Notes: a model not told the origin generated them from the letters alone. 64,000 nt of DNA from Phytopseudomonas punonensis (GCF_900142655.1 NZ_FRBQ01000002.1:566918-630917), one strand, 5' to 3'. Shown: positions 1 through 10,558, numbered from the stretch's first letter. Made by a program: numbers and translations.

Positions 1-873
1 CTCCTTGCTTTCAGTACCGTGGTGGCCAGCGGCTCGATTAGCGCGGCTGCTCAGCAACTCGGGCAGACTGCCTCGGGCATCAGCCGCGCACTCAGCCGGC
101 TGGAAGAAAAGCTCGATGTCACGCTGTTGCAGCGCACCACTCGGCGTCTGGAGCTGACGGAGGAGGGCGCTGCCTTTCTGGCTCAGGCGCGGCGCATTCT
201 CGCCAGCGTCGAAGAGGCTGAGGAACAGATGCGGGTGCGCCGGCAAACCCCGGCGGGGCGACTGCGCGTAAACGCCGCGGCGCCGTTCGTGCTACATGCG
301 GTGGTGCCGTTGATCAAGGGCTTTCGCGAGCGTTACCCGAACATCGAACTGGAGTTGCACAGCAGCGACCAGATCATTGACCTGATCGAGCAGCGCACCG
401 ACGTCGCCATTCGCATCGGCCCGCTGCGTGACTCGACCCTGCACGCGCGCTCACTGGGCAGCAGTCGCCGCCGCGTGCTGGCCAGCCCGGCCTACCTGGC
501 TGCGCACGGCGTGCCGGATAGTGTTGAGGCGTTACACCAGCACAGTCTGCTCGGCTTCACCCAGCCGGAAAGTCTCAACCAGTGGCCGCTGCGCCACGAG
601 CAGGGCGACAGCTTCACCATCGTGCCGAGCCTCAATGCCTCCAGCGGGGAGACGTTGCGGCAGTTGGCGCTGGAGGGCGTGGGCATCGTCTGCCTCTCGG
701 ACTTCATGACCCATCTGGACCTTAGCCGTGGCGACCTGGTAGAGATCCTCGCCGAGCACACTCTGGAAGTGCGTCAGCCTATCCACGCCGTGTACTACCG
801 CAACACTGCGCTCACCTCGCGGATCACCTGTTTTCTCGATTACCTGAGCAGTGAATTGAGCACCATGGCTTAA
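1..873 (+). CDS. LysR-family transcriptional regulator, 5' end cut by window
   Basis: The frame is open from base 1 (LLAFSTVVASGS...), so the start codon lies upstream of the window and about 290 residues remain. The N-terminal winged helix-turn-helix is visible (ISAAAQQLGQTASGISRALS followed by RLEEKL), then the LysR substrate-binding fold with the usual R-V-N-A-A-P opening of the effector domain. About 10-20 residues appear to be missing compared with the usual 300-residue family length. A LysR protein binds DNA as a dimer or tetramer and responds to a small molecule. Its target cannot be told because the upstream neighbour is outside the window. Confidence 0.9.
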   Translation, partial: LLAFSTVVASGSISAAAQQLGQTASGISRALSRLEEKLDVTLLQRTTRRLELTEEGAAFLAQARRILASVEEAEEQMRVRRQTPAGRLRVNAAAPFVLHAVVPLIKGFRERYPNIELELHSSDQIIDLIEQRTDVAIRIGPLRDSTLHARSLGSSRRRVLASPAYLAAHGVPDSVEALHQHSLLGFTQPESLNQWPLRHEQGDSFTIVPSLNASSGETLRQLALEGVGIVCLSDFMTHLDLSRGDLVEILAEHTLEVRQPIHAVYYRNTALTSRITCFLDYLSSELSTMA

Positions 874-1034
874 GCTTTTGCGCGATGAAAAATGGCCTTA
901 ATGTTGGGGGTTCTCAGGTGGCTTCAGGCCTTGTATTCACTGGCCTGTAGGGTAGGGCGATTAGCTTGCGGATATAGGTGGAACTGGCCGTGTGCCACGT
1001 TGGTCTAGGATGATGGTTGATAAGGAGATACAAA

Positions 1035-1436
1035 ATGACCAAATCCCCGTTCTTTCGTCGTCTGGCTGCCATGCTGGCAGTGTTCCATGTCCTGATGATT
1101 GCCCAGGTTCCACTCGCCAATGCCGCAATGATCGGCACGGGTGAAGTGCTGACCGAGCAACAACAGCAGGTCGACCGTCAGCAGTTGCTGTCCATGCTCG
1201 ACGATCAGCAGGTCAAGGAAAAGCTGATCGCCATGGGCGTCGAGCGTGACCAGGTTGAAAACCGCATCAACAACCTGACCAGCGCCGAACTGTCGCAATT
1301 CAATGCACAGCTCTCTGAAGCTCCGGCTGGTGCCGGTGTGGTTGGCATCATCGTGTTGTTCTTGGTGATCTTCATCATCACCGATATGCTCTGCGCCACC
1401 GACATCTTCAGTTTTGTGAAATGCATAAATCGTTAA
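1035..1436 (+). CDS. PA2779-family small exported protein
   Basis: 133 residues. The ATG at 1035 is chosen because AAGGAG lies 7 bases upstream; a TTG six codons earlier has no such site. Residues 1-30 look like a Sec signal peptide (hydrophobic AAMLAVFHVLMIAQ, ending in ANA). A glutamine-rich helical middle follows (about 38-95), then a small-residue patch (APAGAGVVG) leading into a strong membrane helix (about 100-118) and a short tail with two cysteines. The stop overlaps the next gene by 16 bases, so the two are co-translated. The family is of unknown function. The neighbouring C39-type lipoprotein suggests, by inference only, that this could be its substrate or partner. Confidence 0.8.
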   Translation: MTKSPFFRRLAAMLAVFHVLMIAQVPLANAAMIGTGEVLTEQQQQVDRQQLLSMLDDQQVKEKLIAMGVERDQVENRINNLTSAELSQFNAQLSEAPAGAGVVGIIVLFLVIFIITDMLCATDIFSFVKCINR

Positions 1437-2380
1437 GACTGCTTTCCGTTTCACTTCTGATCGCTCTGCTCAGCGCATGCGCTGGTTCTCCCATGTTGTC
1501 ACCGGAGACCCAGCGCCTGCCTGAACGGGTCGAACTCAGCAGCGTTCCCTTCTATCCGCAAACCGCCTATCAGTGTGGGCCGGCCGCTTTGGCGACCATG
1601 CTCAATCAGCGTGGCGTGCTGACGACACCAGGCTTCCTGCAGGATCAGGTCTACATTCCAGGCCGCGAAGGCAGCCTGCAGGTGGAAATGGTCGCCGCAG
1701 CGCGTGCCCATGATCTGCTCGTCTATCCACTCAAGCCCAAACTCGATGCCTTGCTGACCGAAGTGGCCGCAGGCAATCCCGTATTGGTGCTGCAGAACCT
1801 GGCATTCGATTGGTACCCGCAGTGGCACTTCGCAGTGCTGGTCGGCTATGACCAGCGCGAGAAGACGTTGACCCTGCGTTCCGGCACCACCAGCCGTTGG
1901 GTGACCAGTTTTGCAGCCTTCGACAAAACCTGGGCGCGCGGCAAGCGCTGGGCTGTCGTGACAATGCATCCGGAAGATCTGCCGGCGACCGCAGAACCGA
2001 CTGTCTGGTTGAAAGCTGCGGCCGATCTTGAAGAAGTGGGTCGCAAGGATGTTGCTCAGTCCGCTTATCGCACCGCAACCAAGCGCTGGCCGGAGCAGGC
2101 AGTAGGTTGGTTCGCCCTGGCCAATAGCCGTTATGCGGGTGGCGATCTGCGCGGCGCCGAAGCAGCGTTTCGCGAGAGCGTCAGCCGCCAGGGGAATTTT
2201 GCGCCGGGCTGGTTCAACCTGTCCCAGGTGCTCGACGAGCGCGGCTGCAAGGCCGAAGCCGCCAGCGCCCGTCAGTGCGCCCAGCGTCTCGCGCCGGATG
2301 ACAAGCGCTTTACCGTTATTGGTAAACAGGGTACTGCTACCGAGCAGTGTGCGTCCCCCGTTACCTGTCCGGTTCAGTAG
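1421..2380 (+). CDS. PA2778-family C39-like cysteine peptidase lipoprotein with TPR-like tail
   Basis: 319 residues. A lipobox (LLSAC, Cys20) marks it as a lipoprotein. Residues about 40-175 form a C39-like papain-fold domain with the putative catalytic Cys52 (YQCGPAAL) and His136 (WHFAVLVGYD). Residues about 190-290 are helical with TPR-like spacing (GWFALANSRYAGGDLRGAE). It overlaps the upstream small exported protein and ends in front of a clear terminator, so the two genes form a closed transcription unit. C39 domains usually cleave leader peptides at double-glycine sites inside ABC exporters. Here the domain is on a lipoprotein with no transporter beside it. The substrate is unknown. Confidence 0.8.
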   Translation: MHKSLRLLSVSLLIALLSACAGSPMLSPETQRLPERVELSSVPFYPQTAYQCGPAALATMLNQRGVLTTPGFLQDQVYIPGREGSLQVEMVAAARAHDLLVYPLKPKLDALLTEVAAGNPVLVLQNLAFDWYPQWHFAVLVGYDQREKTLTLRSGTTSRWVTSFAAFDKTWARGKRWAVVTMHPEDLPATAEPTVWLKAAADLEEVGRKDVAQSAYRTATKRWPEQAVGWFALANSRYAGGDLRGAEAAFRESVSRQGNFAPGWFNLSQVLDERGCKAEAASARQCAQRLAPDDKRFTVIGKQGTATEQCASPVTCPVQ

Positions 2381-2401
2381 CGATCTATGTTGGAAAAGAA
2401 G

Positions 2402-2425
2402 CGGCGCTCATCGAGCGCCGTTTTT
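2402..2425 (+). terminator. Rho-independent terminator after the C39 lipoprotein gene
   Basis: Perfect 8-bp stem CGGCGCTC/GAGCGCCG with an ATC loop, followed by five T. It lies 21 bases after the stop codon. Confidence 0.9.
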
Positions 2426-2775
2426 GTTTGTGTAGCGAGAGAGTAGGGCGTGAGCCCGTACTGATCTGGAAATCACTACACGCTTGAGCAGGCTCCGTCC
2501 TTGCGAGTTTCGCGGGCATGGACTAGGCGTCCCCGCCCGCTCCCACAGTTAAGTAGTTGGTAGCTCGTAGGATGGGCGCAGCCCATCAATAACGCAGCCG
2601 AGATGCCAGGCTGACCCGCAGCGCATTCCACTCCCTACGCAATACACATCCTCTTAGCCTGGATTGAGCGAAGCGATACTCAGGGATCGCAGATCGGTCT
2701 GCACGAGGCAGCAAGGCAACTCCACCCATCAACCCAAAAAACTTAGTTTTTTTAGTCAGTTAGCGAAAAAAGATG
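2426..2775. repeat. Intergenic stretch with REP-like and other Pseudomonas repeats
   Basis: No gene is seen here. At 2512-2548 arms GCGGGC and GCCCGC are followed by TCCCACAG, the usual Pseudomonas REP head. At 2561-2590 there is a repeat (tagctcgtag-gatgggcgca) whose relative occurs again at 35543-35575. An A/T-rich stretch (about 2725-2775) leads into the tRNA promoter. Confidence 0.6.
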
Positions 2776-2803
2776 TTGACTCTTTTTCGTGCCTCCGTAG
2801 AAT
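2776..2803 (+). promoter_or_regulatory. Sigma-70 promoter of tRNA-Val
   Basis: TTGACT (2776-2781), 16-bp spacer, TAGAAT (2798-2803). This places the start of transcription about 7 bases ahead of the tRNA. Confidence 0.7.
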
Positions 2804-2816
2804 GCGCACCCACAGC

Positions 2817-2893
2817 AGGCACATAGCTCAGTTGGTTAGAGCACCACCTTGACATGGTGGGGGTCGTTGGTTCGAATCCAATTGTGCCTACCA
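2817..2893 (+). tRNA. tRNA-Val (GAC)
   Basis: Complete 77-nt cloverleaf: acceptor AGGCACA/TGTGCCT, D arm GCTC..GAGC, anticodon stem CCACC/GGTGG with loop TTGACAT (GAC at 2851-2853), T arm GTTGG-TTCGAAT-CCAAT, and an encoded CCA end. It lies between its own promoter and a terminator. Confidence 0.97.
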
Positions 2894-2903
2894 AATTTTT
2901 TAA

Positions 2904-2930
2904 ATGGTCGCTTCGGCGGCCATTTTTTTT
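2904..2930 (+). terminator. Terminator after tRNA-Val
   Basis: Stem ATGGTCGC/GCGGCCAT with one G-T pair and a TTCG tetraloop, followed by a run of eight T. Confidence 0.9.
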
Positions 2931-3182
2931 GGTCGCGATTTTTATTCCTGTCGTTGGTATGGCTCGTTTCTCCAGGAAACCCTGGAAATACCCGGCTCGC
3001 CTTGTCAGGCATGCGTGATTCTGAAAGTATCCACCGTTTAACATCCTCCAGTGACTGCGGTTCGTTCTCGGTTGGCCTCACGGCCCCTGCCTCTGTATGG
3101 CAGATACGCCACCGGATCGCTTACTGGCTCATCCCAACCCATGTGGCCTTTGGTAGAGGTCACCACTAGGAGAGGAGGCGCC

Positions 3183-5105
3183 ATGCCCACCATTACTCTT
3201 CCCGATGGCAGTCAGCGTTCATTCGATCACCCGGTTTCCGTACTTGAGGTGGCGCAATCCATTGGTGCCGGCCTGGCCAAGGCCACCGTCGCCGGCAAGG
3301 TCGACGGCCGTCTGGTTGATGCCTGCGACCTGATCGAAAGCGATGCGACCCTGCAGATCATTACGCCCAAGGATCAGGAGGGTGTCGAGATCATCCGCCA
3401 CTCCTGCGCCCACCTGATCGGTCATGCGGTCAAGCAGCTGTACCCGACTGCGCGCATGGTCATCGGCCCGGTCATCGATGATGGCTTCTATTACGACATC
3501 GCCTACGAGCGCCCCTTCACGCCGGATGACGTCACTGCCATCGAAGCGCGCATGAAGGAGCTGATCGACAAGGAATACGACGTCATCAAGAAGGTGACGC
3601 CGCGCGCCGAAGTCATCGACGTGTTCACCTCGCGCAGCGAAGACTACAAGCTGCGCCTCGTTGAGGATATGCCGGACGAGCAGGCCATGGGCCTGTACTA
3701 CCACGAAGAATACGTGGACATGTGCCGCGGCCCGCACGTGCCCAACACCCGCTTTCTCAAGGCCTTCAAGCTGACCAAGCTGTCCGGCGCCTACTGGCGT
3801 GGCGATGCCAAGAACGAGCAGCTGCAGCGCGTGTACGGCACTGCCTGGGCGGACAAGAAGCAGTTGGCTGCCTACATCCAGCGCATCGAAGAAGCCGAAA
3901 AGCGTGACCATCGCAAGATTGGCAAGCAGCTTGACCTCTTCCATCTGCAAGAAGAAGCGCCAGGCATGGTGTTCTGGCACGCCAACGGCTGGACCGTCTA
4001 CCAAGTGCTCGAACAGTACATGCGTCAGGTGCAGCGCGAGCACGGCTACTCGGAAATCAAGACCCCGCAGGTCGTCGACCGCATCCTTTGGGAGCGTTCC
4101 GGCCACTGGTCCAACTATGCCGAGAACATGTTCACCACCTCGTCGGAAAGCCGTGACTACGCGGTGAAGCCGATGAACTGCCCGTGCCACGTGCAGGTGT
4201 TCAACCAGGGTCTGAAGTCCTACCGCGACCTGCCGTTGCGTCTGGCCGAGTTTGGTGCCTGCCACCGTAACGAGCCGTCCGGCGCGCTGCACGGCATCAT
4301 GCGCGTGCGGGGCTTCGTGCAGGATGATGCGCATATCTTCTGTACCGAAGAGCAGGTCAAGAAAGAAGCGGCTGACTTCATCAAGCTGACGCTGGATGTC
4401 TACAAGGATTTCGGCTTCAGCGATATCGCCATGAAGCTGTCGACTCGCCCCGCCAAACGTGTGGGTTCCGAAGAGCTGTGGGATCGCGCCGAGAGTGCGC
4501 TGGCCGACGCTCTGAACGAGTCGGGCCTGGAGTGGGAATACCAGCCGGGCGAGGGCGCCTTCTACGGTCCGAAGATCGAGTTCACCCTGCGCGATTGCCT
4601 CGGCCGTAACTGGCAGTGTGGCACCTTGCAGTACGACCCGAACCTGCCGGAGCGCCTGGACGCCAGCTACATTGCCGAAGATAACAGCCGTGTGCGCCCG
4701 GTCATGCTGCACCGCGCCATCCTCGGTTCGTTCGAGCGCTTCATCGGCATGTTAATCGAGCACTACGCTGGCGTGTTCCCTGCCTGGCTGTCGCCGACTC
4801 AGGCGGTGATCATGAATATCACTGACAAACAGGCCGATTTCGCCCTTGAAGTTGAAAAAATGTTGAGTCAGAGCGGGTTTCGTGCCAAGTCCGACTTGAG
4901 GAACGAGAAGATAGGCTTTAAAATCCGTGAGCATACTTTGCTCAAGGTTCCCTATCTGCTGGTCATCGGTGATCGGGAAGTCGAGACAAGAACTGTCGCT
5001 GTGCGCACTCGTGAGGGTGCCGATCTGGGCTCGATGCCCGTCGCTCAATTCACTGAATTGCTCGCGCAAGCGGTTTCCCGGCGTGGTCGCCAAGATTTGG
5101 AGTAA
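3183..5105 (+). CDS. thrS: Threonyl-tRNA synthetase
   Basis: 640 residues, the normal length. The ATG at 3183 follows AGGAGAGGAGG; longer upstream frames lack conserved sequence. Order of parts: TGS domain (about 1-62), editing domain with HxxxH ([10 protein letters not shown]), class II catalytic core with the zinc-site cysteine in MNCPCH, motif 2 ([11 protein letters not shown]) and the His of [12 protein letters not shown], then the anticodon-binding domain. It charges tRNA-Thr in the cytoplasm. A leader of about 250 bases after the tRNA-Val terminator precedes it. It begins the conserved translation block that continues with infC two bases later. Confidence 0.98.
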   Translation: MPTITLPDGSQRSFDHPVSVLEVAQSIGAGLAKATVAGKVDGRLVDACDLIESDATLQIITPKDQEGVEIIRHSCAHLIGHAVKQLYPTARMVIGPVIDDGFYYDIAYERPFTPDDVTAIEARMKELIDKEYDVIKKVTPRAEVIDVFTSRSEDYKLRLVEDMPDEQAMGLYYHEEYVDMCRGPHVPNTRFLKAFKLTKLSGAYWRGDAKNEQLQRVYGTAWADKKQLAAYIQRIEEAEKRDHRKIGKQLDLFHLQEEAPGMVFWHANGWTVYQVLEQYMRQVQREHGYSEIKTPQVVDRILWERSGHWSNYAENMFTTSSESRDYAVKPMNCPCHVQVFNQGLKSYRDLPLRLAEFGACHRNEPSGALHGIMRVRGFVQDDAHIFCTEEQVKKEAADFIKLTLDVYKDFGFSDIAMKLSTRPAKRVGSEELWDRAESALADALNESGLEWEYQPGEGAFYGPKIEFTLRDCLGRNWQCGTLQYDPNLPERLDASYIAEDNSRVRPVMLHRAILGSFERFIGMLIEHYAGVFPAWLSPTQAVIMNITDKQADFALEVEKMLSQSGFRAKSDLRNEKIGFKIREHTLLKVPYLLVIGDREVETRTVAVRTREGADLGSMPVAQFTELLAQAVSRRGRQDLE

Positions 5106-5107
5106 TC

Positions 5108-5656
5108 ATTATTAAGCGTGAAATGAGACAAGATAAACGAGCTGCACCGAAGGCTCCGATCAACGAGAATATCTCGGCACGCGAGGTTCGGTTAATTGGC
5201 GCTGAAGGCGAGCAGATTGGCATCGTCTCTATTGATGAAGCGCTTAGAATTGCCGAAGAAGCGAAGCTCGATCTGGTGGAAATTTCCGCAGACGCGCTTC
5301 CTCCGGTGTGCAGGATCATGGACTACGGCAAGCACCTCTTCGAGAAGAAGAAGCAAGCTGCCATTGCCAAGAAGAACCAGCACCAGCAGCAAATTAAAGA
5401 AATCAAGTTTCGTCCAGGGACGGAAGATGGGGATTACCAGGTAAAACTACGCAACCTGGTACGTTTCCTGATGGAAGGGGACAAGGCCAAGATCTCTCTG
5501 AGATTCCGTGGTCGTGAGATGGCCCACCAGGAGCTGGGGATGGAACTGCTGAAGCGGGTCGAAGCTGACCTTGCCGAACACGGTACCGTCGAACAGCATC
5601 CTAAGATGGAAGGACGCCAACTAATGATGGTCATCGCTCCCAAGCGCAAGAAATAA
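5108..5656 (+). CDS. infC: Translation initiation factor IF-3 (non-canonical ATT start)
   Basis: About 182 residues. The first ATG in frame is at 5123, but it would cut off the conserved N-terminal IKRE and has no Shine-Dalgarno sequence. GGAG at 5099-5102 lies 5 bases before ATT at 5108 (8 before ATT at 5111), so one of these ATT codons is the likely start. infC is known for AUU starts, through which IF-3 represses its own translation. The N-domain ([15 protein letters not shown]), the lysine-rich linker ([13 protein letters not shown]) and the C-domain are all present. IF-3 prevents subunit joining and checks initiator tRNA. Confidence 0.95.
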   Translation: MIKREMRQDKRAAPKAPINENISAREVRLIGAEGEQIGIVSIDEALRIAEEAKLDLVEISADALPPVCRIMDYGKHLFEKKKQAAIAKKNQHQQQIKEIKFRPGTEDGDYQVKLRNLVRFLMEGDKAKISLRFRGREMAHQELGMELLKRVEADLAEHGTVEQHPKMEGRQLMMVIAPKRKK

Positions 5657-5714
5657 CCTCCAGGGCACGGCAGGCCTTATGGTTATCTATATCAACTGAA
5701 TGCGGAGTTCAAAC

Positions 5715-5909
5715 ATGCCAAAGATGAAGACCAAGAGCGGCGCTGCCAAGCGCTTTCTCAAAACAGCTGCGGGCTACAAGCACAAGCACGCTTTCAAAAG
5801 CCACATCCTGACCAAGATGTCTACCAAGCGTAAGCGTCAACTTCGCGGTAGCGAATTGATGCATCCGTCGGACAAGGCAAAAGTCGAGCGCATGCTGCGC
5901 GTTCGTTAA
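5715..5909 (+). CDS. rpmI: 50S ribosomal protein L35
   Basis: 64 residues, the usual length, beginning [18 protein letters not shown] lies 7 bases before the ATG at 5715; an in-frame start 15 bases earlier adds non-conserved residues. Highly basic, typical of L35 (KRKRQLRGS). It sits between infC and rplT as in most proteobacteria, where L20 represses this unit by binding its mRNA. Confidence 0.97.
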   Translation: MPKMKTKSGAAKRFLKTAAGYKHKHAFKSHILTKMSTKRKRQLRGSELMHPSDKAKVERMLRVR

Positions 5910-5934
5910 TCGGTCAAGATAGAGGAAATTACTC

Positions 5935-6291
5935 ATGGCTCGTGTTAAGCGTGGCGTTATTGCCCGTGCTCGTCACAAAAAAATTCTGAAACTGGCTAAA
6001 GGCTACTACGGCGCACGTTCGCGTGTATTCCGTGTTGCCAAGCAGGCTGTCATCAAGGCTGGTCAATATGCCTACCGTGACCGTCGTCAGAAAAAACGTC
6101 AGTTCCGCGCTCTGTGGATCGCTCGTATCAACGCTGGTGCTCGCGTCAACGGTCTGTCCTACAGCCGCCTGATCGCTGGCCTGAAAAAAGCGTCGATCGA
6201 AATCGACCGCAAGGTTCTGGCTGATCTGGCAGTGAACGAAAAAGCGGCGTTTGCTGCGATTGTCGAGAAAGCGAAAGCCGTACTGGCTTAA
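5935..6291 (+). CDS. rplT: 50S ribosomal protein L20
   Basis: 118 residues, starting [20 protein letters not shown], the conserved rRNA-binding N-terminal extension, followed by the globular part ([15 protein letters not shown]). It is needed early in large-subunit assembly and in E. coli is the autogenous repressor of the rpmI-rplT mRNA. GAGG lies upstream of the ATG. Two strong hairpins follow before pheS. Confidence 0.97.
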   Translation: MARVKRGVIARARHKKILKLAKGYYGARSRVFRVAKQAVIKAGQYAYRDRRQKKRQFRALWIARINAGARVNGLSYSRLIAGLKKASIEIDRKVLADLAVNEKAAFAAIVEKAKAVLA

Positions 6292-6303
6292 GTCCCCGAC
6301 AAT

Positions 6304-6367
6304 CACCGGGCTCGCCCGGTGCTAAACGTCACCAATAGGGGAAGAGCCTTCAAGCTCTTCCCCTATT
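6304..6367 (+). promoter_or_regulatory. Two tandem hairpins between rplT and pheS
   Basis: Hairpin 1: CACCGGGC/GCCCGGTG at 6304-6321. Hairpin 2: a perfect 14-bp stem, 6334-6347 with 6354-6367, loop CTTCAA. Only three T follow the second stem, so it would be a weak terminator. It ends 19 bases before the pheS ATG. It may set the ratio of pheST to rplT transcripts (partial terminator, attenuator or mRNA processing/stability element). No phenylalanine-rich leader peptide is evident in the 95-base gap. Confidence 0.6.
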
Positions 6368-6386
6368 TCGTATCTGGAGTCTGTAA

Positions 6387-7403
<1,017 letters not shown>

Positions 7404-7448
7404 CGCCCAGCAGTTTTGTAATCGAATTCGATCAGGAGAACAGACAGT

Positions 7449-9824
7449 ATGAAATTCAGTGAACAGTGGCTGCGCAGCTGGGTAAGCCCTCAGGCGACCC
7501 GTGACGAACTGGTCGCGCGCCTGTCCATGGCCGGCCTGGAAGTCGACAGCGTCAGCCCGGTGGCCGGTGCTTTCAGCGGCGTGATCGTCGGTGAGGTGCT
7601 GAGCGCCGAACGGCACCCCGATGCCGACAAACTGCGCGTGTGCCAGGTCAGCAACGGCAGCGAAACCTTCCAGGTAGTGTGCGGCGCGCCAAACGTGCGC
7701 CCCGGCCTGAAGATCCCGTTCGCCACCATCGGCGCCGAACTGCCCGGCGACTTCAAGATCAAGAAGGCCAAACTGCGCGGCGTCGAGTCCAACGGCATGC
7801 TTTGCTCTGCCTCCGAGCTGCAGATCAGCGAAGACAACGACGGCCTGCTGGAGCTGCCGGCCGATGCGCCGGTTGGCCAGGACATTCGCGAGTACTTTCA
7901 ACTCAACGACGTCAGCATCGAAGTCGACCTAACGCCCAACCGCGGTGACTGCCTGTCGCTGGCCGGTCTGGCCCGTGAAGTCGGCGCCTTGTACGACGCG
8001 CCGGTCACTCGCCCGCAAGTCGCTACAGTCGCGCCGGCTCACGACGAAGTACGCCCGGTCGAGGTGCTGGCCCCGCAAGCCTGTCCGCGTTATCTGGGCC
8101 GCGTGGTGCGCAACGTCGACCTGTCCAAACCGACCCCGCGCTGGATGGTCGAGCGCCTGCGCCGCGCCGACGTACGCAGCATCGATGCCGCCGTCGACAT
8201 CACCAACTACGTGATGCTCGAACTCGGCCAGCCGATGCACGCCTTCGACCTCAACGTGATCCAGGGCGGCATCCGTGTACGCATGGCCGAAGAGGGCGAG
8301 AAGCTGGTGCTGCTCGACGGCCAGGAAGTGACCCTGCGTGCTGACACCCTGGTGATCGCCGACCACCAACGCGCCCTGGCCATCGCCGGCGTGATGGGCG
8401 GCGAGCACAGTGGCGTCAGTGACACCACCCGCGACCTGTTCCTGGAAAGCGCCTTCTTCGACACGATCGCCCTGGCTGGCAAGGCCCGTTCCTACGGCCT
8501 GCACACCGACTCCTCACACCGCTTCGAGCGTGGCGTTGACTCGCAGCTGGCCCGAGAAGCCATGGAGCGCGCCACCGCGCTGCTGCTGGAGACAGTTGGC
8601 GGCGAAGCCGGCCCGATCATCGAGGCGGTGGACGAGGCGCAGTTGCCGAACGTTGCGCTGATCAGCCTGCGTGCAGAGCGCGTCGAGCAGATGCTCGGCC
8701 TCAAGCTCGAAGATGAGGTGATCGTCAAACTGCTGAGCGGCCTGGGCCTGGGCGTAGAAGGTGGAGCAGGGCAGTGGCAGGTCAAGGTGCCGAGCCACCG
8801 CTTCGACATCACTCTGGAAGTCGACCTGATCGAAGAGCTGGCGCGCCTGTACGGCTACAACCGCCTGCCCGTGCGTTACCCGCAAGCGCGCCTGGCGCCG
8901 CAGACCAAAGCCGAGGCCATGGCCGACCTGCCGGTGCTGCGCCGTCTGCTGGTGGCCCGCGGTTATCAGGAAGCGATCACCTACAGCTTCATCGATCCCA
9001 AGTTGTTCGAGCTGTTCAGCCCAGGCGTGCAGCCGCTGACCCTGGCTAACCCGATCTCTGCTGACATGGCCGCCATGCGCGCCTCGCTGTGGCCGGGCCT
9101 GGTCAAGGCCGTAGAGCACAACCTCAACCGTCAACAGCCGCGCGTGCGCCTGTTCGAAAGCGGCCTGCGTTTCGTCGGTCAACTGGATGAGCTCAAGCAA
9201 GAGCCAATGCTCGCCGGCGTAATCACGGGTAGCCGCCTGCCGGAAAGCTGGGCCCATGGCCGTGACGGCGTGGACTTCTTCGATGCCAAAGCGGATGTCG
9301 AAGCGCTGCTGGCCGCTGCCGGCGATATCGGCAGCTTCAGTTTCGTACCGGGCGAGCACAGCGCTCTGCATCCGGGCCAGACCGCGCGCATCGAGCGGGA
9401 AGGGCGCCTGGCCGGCTACGTGGGTGCCATCCACCCGGAGCTGGCCAAGACCCTTGGTATTGATCAGCCGCTGTTCCTGTTCGAACTGCTGCTGAGCGAA
9501 ATTACCGTGGGCCGCATGCCGGCATTCAAGGAGCTGTCGCGCTTCCCGGAAGTGCGTCGTGACCTGGCATTGCTGGTCGACCGTGACGTGCCGGCCCAGA
9601 ACCTCTTGGCCGACATTCGCGAGCAAGCTGGTGAGTGGCTGACCGACCTCAGGTTGTTTGACGTTTATCAGGGTAAAGGCATTGATCCGCTTAGAAAAAG
9701 CCTGGCGGTCGGCTTGACCTGGCAGCATCCATCGCGCACTCTAAATGACGATGAGGTGAGTACAGCCACGCAAAACATCCTCACCTCCCTGGAACAAAGG
9801 TTCAACGCCACGTTAAGGAACTAG
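7449..9824 (+). CDS. pheT: Phenylalanyl-tRNA synthetase beta subunit
   Basis: 791 residues. Domain order: EMAP-like tRNA-binding domain (about 40-150), B3/B4 editing region (about 210-380), B5 domain (about 400-475), catalytic-like core, and the C-terminal FDX-ACB anticodon-binding domain (FPEVRRDLALLVD onward). It partners with PheS and hydrolyses mischarged Tyr-tRNA-Phe. AGGAGAACAG precedes the ATG. The stop is 3 bases before ihfA, as in enterobacteria and pseudomonads. Confidence 0.98.
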   Translation: MKFSEQWLRSWVSPQATRDELVARLSMAGLEVDSVSPVAGAFSGVIVGEVLSAERHPDADKLRVCQVSNGSETFQVVCGAPNVRPGLKIPFATIGAELPGDFKIKKAKLRGVESNGMLCSASELQISEDNDGLLELPADAPVGQDIREYFQLNDVSIEVDLTPNRGDCLSLAGLAREVGALYDAPVTRPQVATVAPAHDEVRPVEVLAPQACPRYLGRVVRNVDLSKPTPRWMVERLRRADVRSIDAAVDITNYVMLELGQPMHAFDLNVIQGGIRVRMAEEGEKLVLLDGQEVTLRADTLVIADHQRALAIAGVMGGEHSGVSDTTRDLFLESAFFDTIALAGKARSYGLHTDSSHRFERGVDSQLAREAMERATALLLETVGGEAGPIIEAVDEAQLPNVALISLRAERVEQMLGLKLEDEVIVKLLSGLGLGVEGGAGQWQVKVPSHRFDITLEVDLIEELARLYGYNRLPVRYPQARLAPQTKAEAMADLPVLRRLLVARGYQEAITYSFIDPKLFELFSPGVQPLTLANPISADMAAMRASLWPGLVKAVEHNLNRQQPRVRLFESGLRFVGQLDELKQEPMLAGVITGSRLPESWAHGRDGVDFFDAKADVEALLAAAGDIGSFSFVPGEHSALHPGQTARIEREGRLAGYVGAIHPELAKTLGIDQPLFLFELLLSEITVGRMPAFKELSRFPEVRRDLALLVDRDVPAQNLLADIREQAGEWLTDLRLFDVYQGKGIDPLRKSLAVGLTWQHPSRTLNDDEVSTATQNILTSLEQRFNATLRN

Positions 9825-9827
9825 CGT

Positions 9828-10130
9828 ATGGGGGCATTGACGAAAGCTGAGATGGCCGAACGTCTGTACGATGAGCTGGGCCTGAACAAGCGAGAAGCCA
9901 AAGAACTGGTGGAGCTCTTCTTCGAAGAAATCCGCCAGGCACTGGAACTCAATGAGCAGGTGAAGCTCTCAGGCTTCGGTAACTTCGATCTGCGCGATAA
10001 GCGTCAGCGCCCCGGTCGTAATCCAAAAACAGGGGAGGAAATCCCGATCACGGCCCGCCGTGTCGTGACCTTCCGCCCCGGCCAGAAGCTTAAAGCCAGA
10101 GTTGAAGCTTATGCTGGAACCAAGTCATAA
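9828..10130 (+). CDS. ihfA: Integration host factor alpha subunit
   Basis: 100 residues. HU/IHF fold with the DNA-bending arm containing [20 protein letters not shown]. Forms a heterodimer with IhfB, binds and sharply bends DNA, and assists recombination, replication and sigma-54 promoters. Its start lies 3 bases after pheT, which fits translational coupling; AAGGA is inside the pheT end. The next gene overlaps its last 20 bases. Confidence 0.98.
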   Translation: MGALTKAEMAERLYDELGLNKREAKELVELFFEEIRQALELNEQVKLSGFGNFDLRDKRQRPGRNPKTGEEIPITARRVVTFRPGQKLKARVEAYAGTKS

Positions 10131-10467
10131 CGACGAACTGCCTGTCATACCCGGCAAGCGGTACTTCACCATCGGCGAGGTCAGTGAACTCTGTGCGGTC
10201 AAACCGCACGTGCTTCGTTACTGGGAGCAGGAGTTTCCACAGCTCAACCCGGTAAAGCGTCGCGGCAACCGTCGGTATTACCAGCGCCAGGATGTGCTGA
10301 TGATCCGCCAGATCCGCGCCTTGCTGTACGACCAGGGCTTCACCATCGGTGGCGCACGCCTGCGCCTCACCGGCGAAGAAGCCAAGGACGACACCACCCA
10401 GTACAAGCAACTCATCAAGCAGATGATCGCCGAGCTGGAGGATGTACTCCACGTCCTGCGCAAATGA
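10111..10467 (+). CDS. MerR-family transcriptional regulator downstream of ihfA
   Basis: 118 residues from the ATG at 10111, inside the end of ihfA. The MerR winged helix is clear ([43 protein letters not shown]). The C-terminal part is short and helical ([21 protein letters not shown]) and has no cysteine metal-binding loop, so it is not a metal sensor of the MerR/CueR type. The gene is fixed in this position in many gammaproteobacteria. Its role is not known to me. Confidence 0.9.
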   Translation: MLEPSHNDELPVIPGKRYFTIGEVSELCAVKPHVLRYWEQEFPQLNPVKRRGNRRYYQRQDVLMIRQIRALLYDQGFTIGGARLRLTGEEAKDDTTQYKQLIKQMIAELEDVLHVLRK

Positions 10468-10558
10468 TTTTCTGAAGAAAAAACCTTCCGTAATTCAGAT
10501 GCTTAGTTTATAGTTCCTCCCGCTTTCGGCTAACGTCAAAGGCACTAGCAACACCCGT

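Noticed and set aside
3219..4712. Long antisense frame in thrS
   Set aside because: thrS is full length and conserved; the antisense frame has no start signal or family.
6292..6386. Phenylalanine leader peptide for pheST attenuation
   Set aside because: No short frame rich in Phe codons is present ahead of the hairpins.
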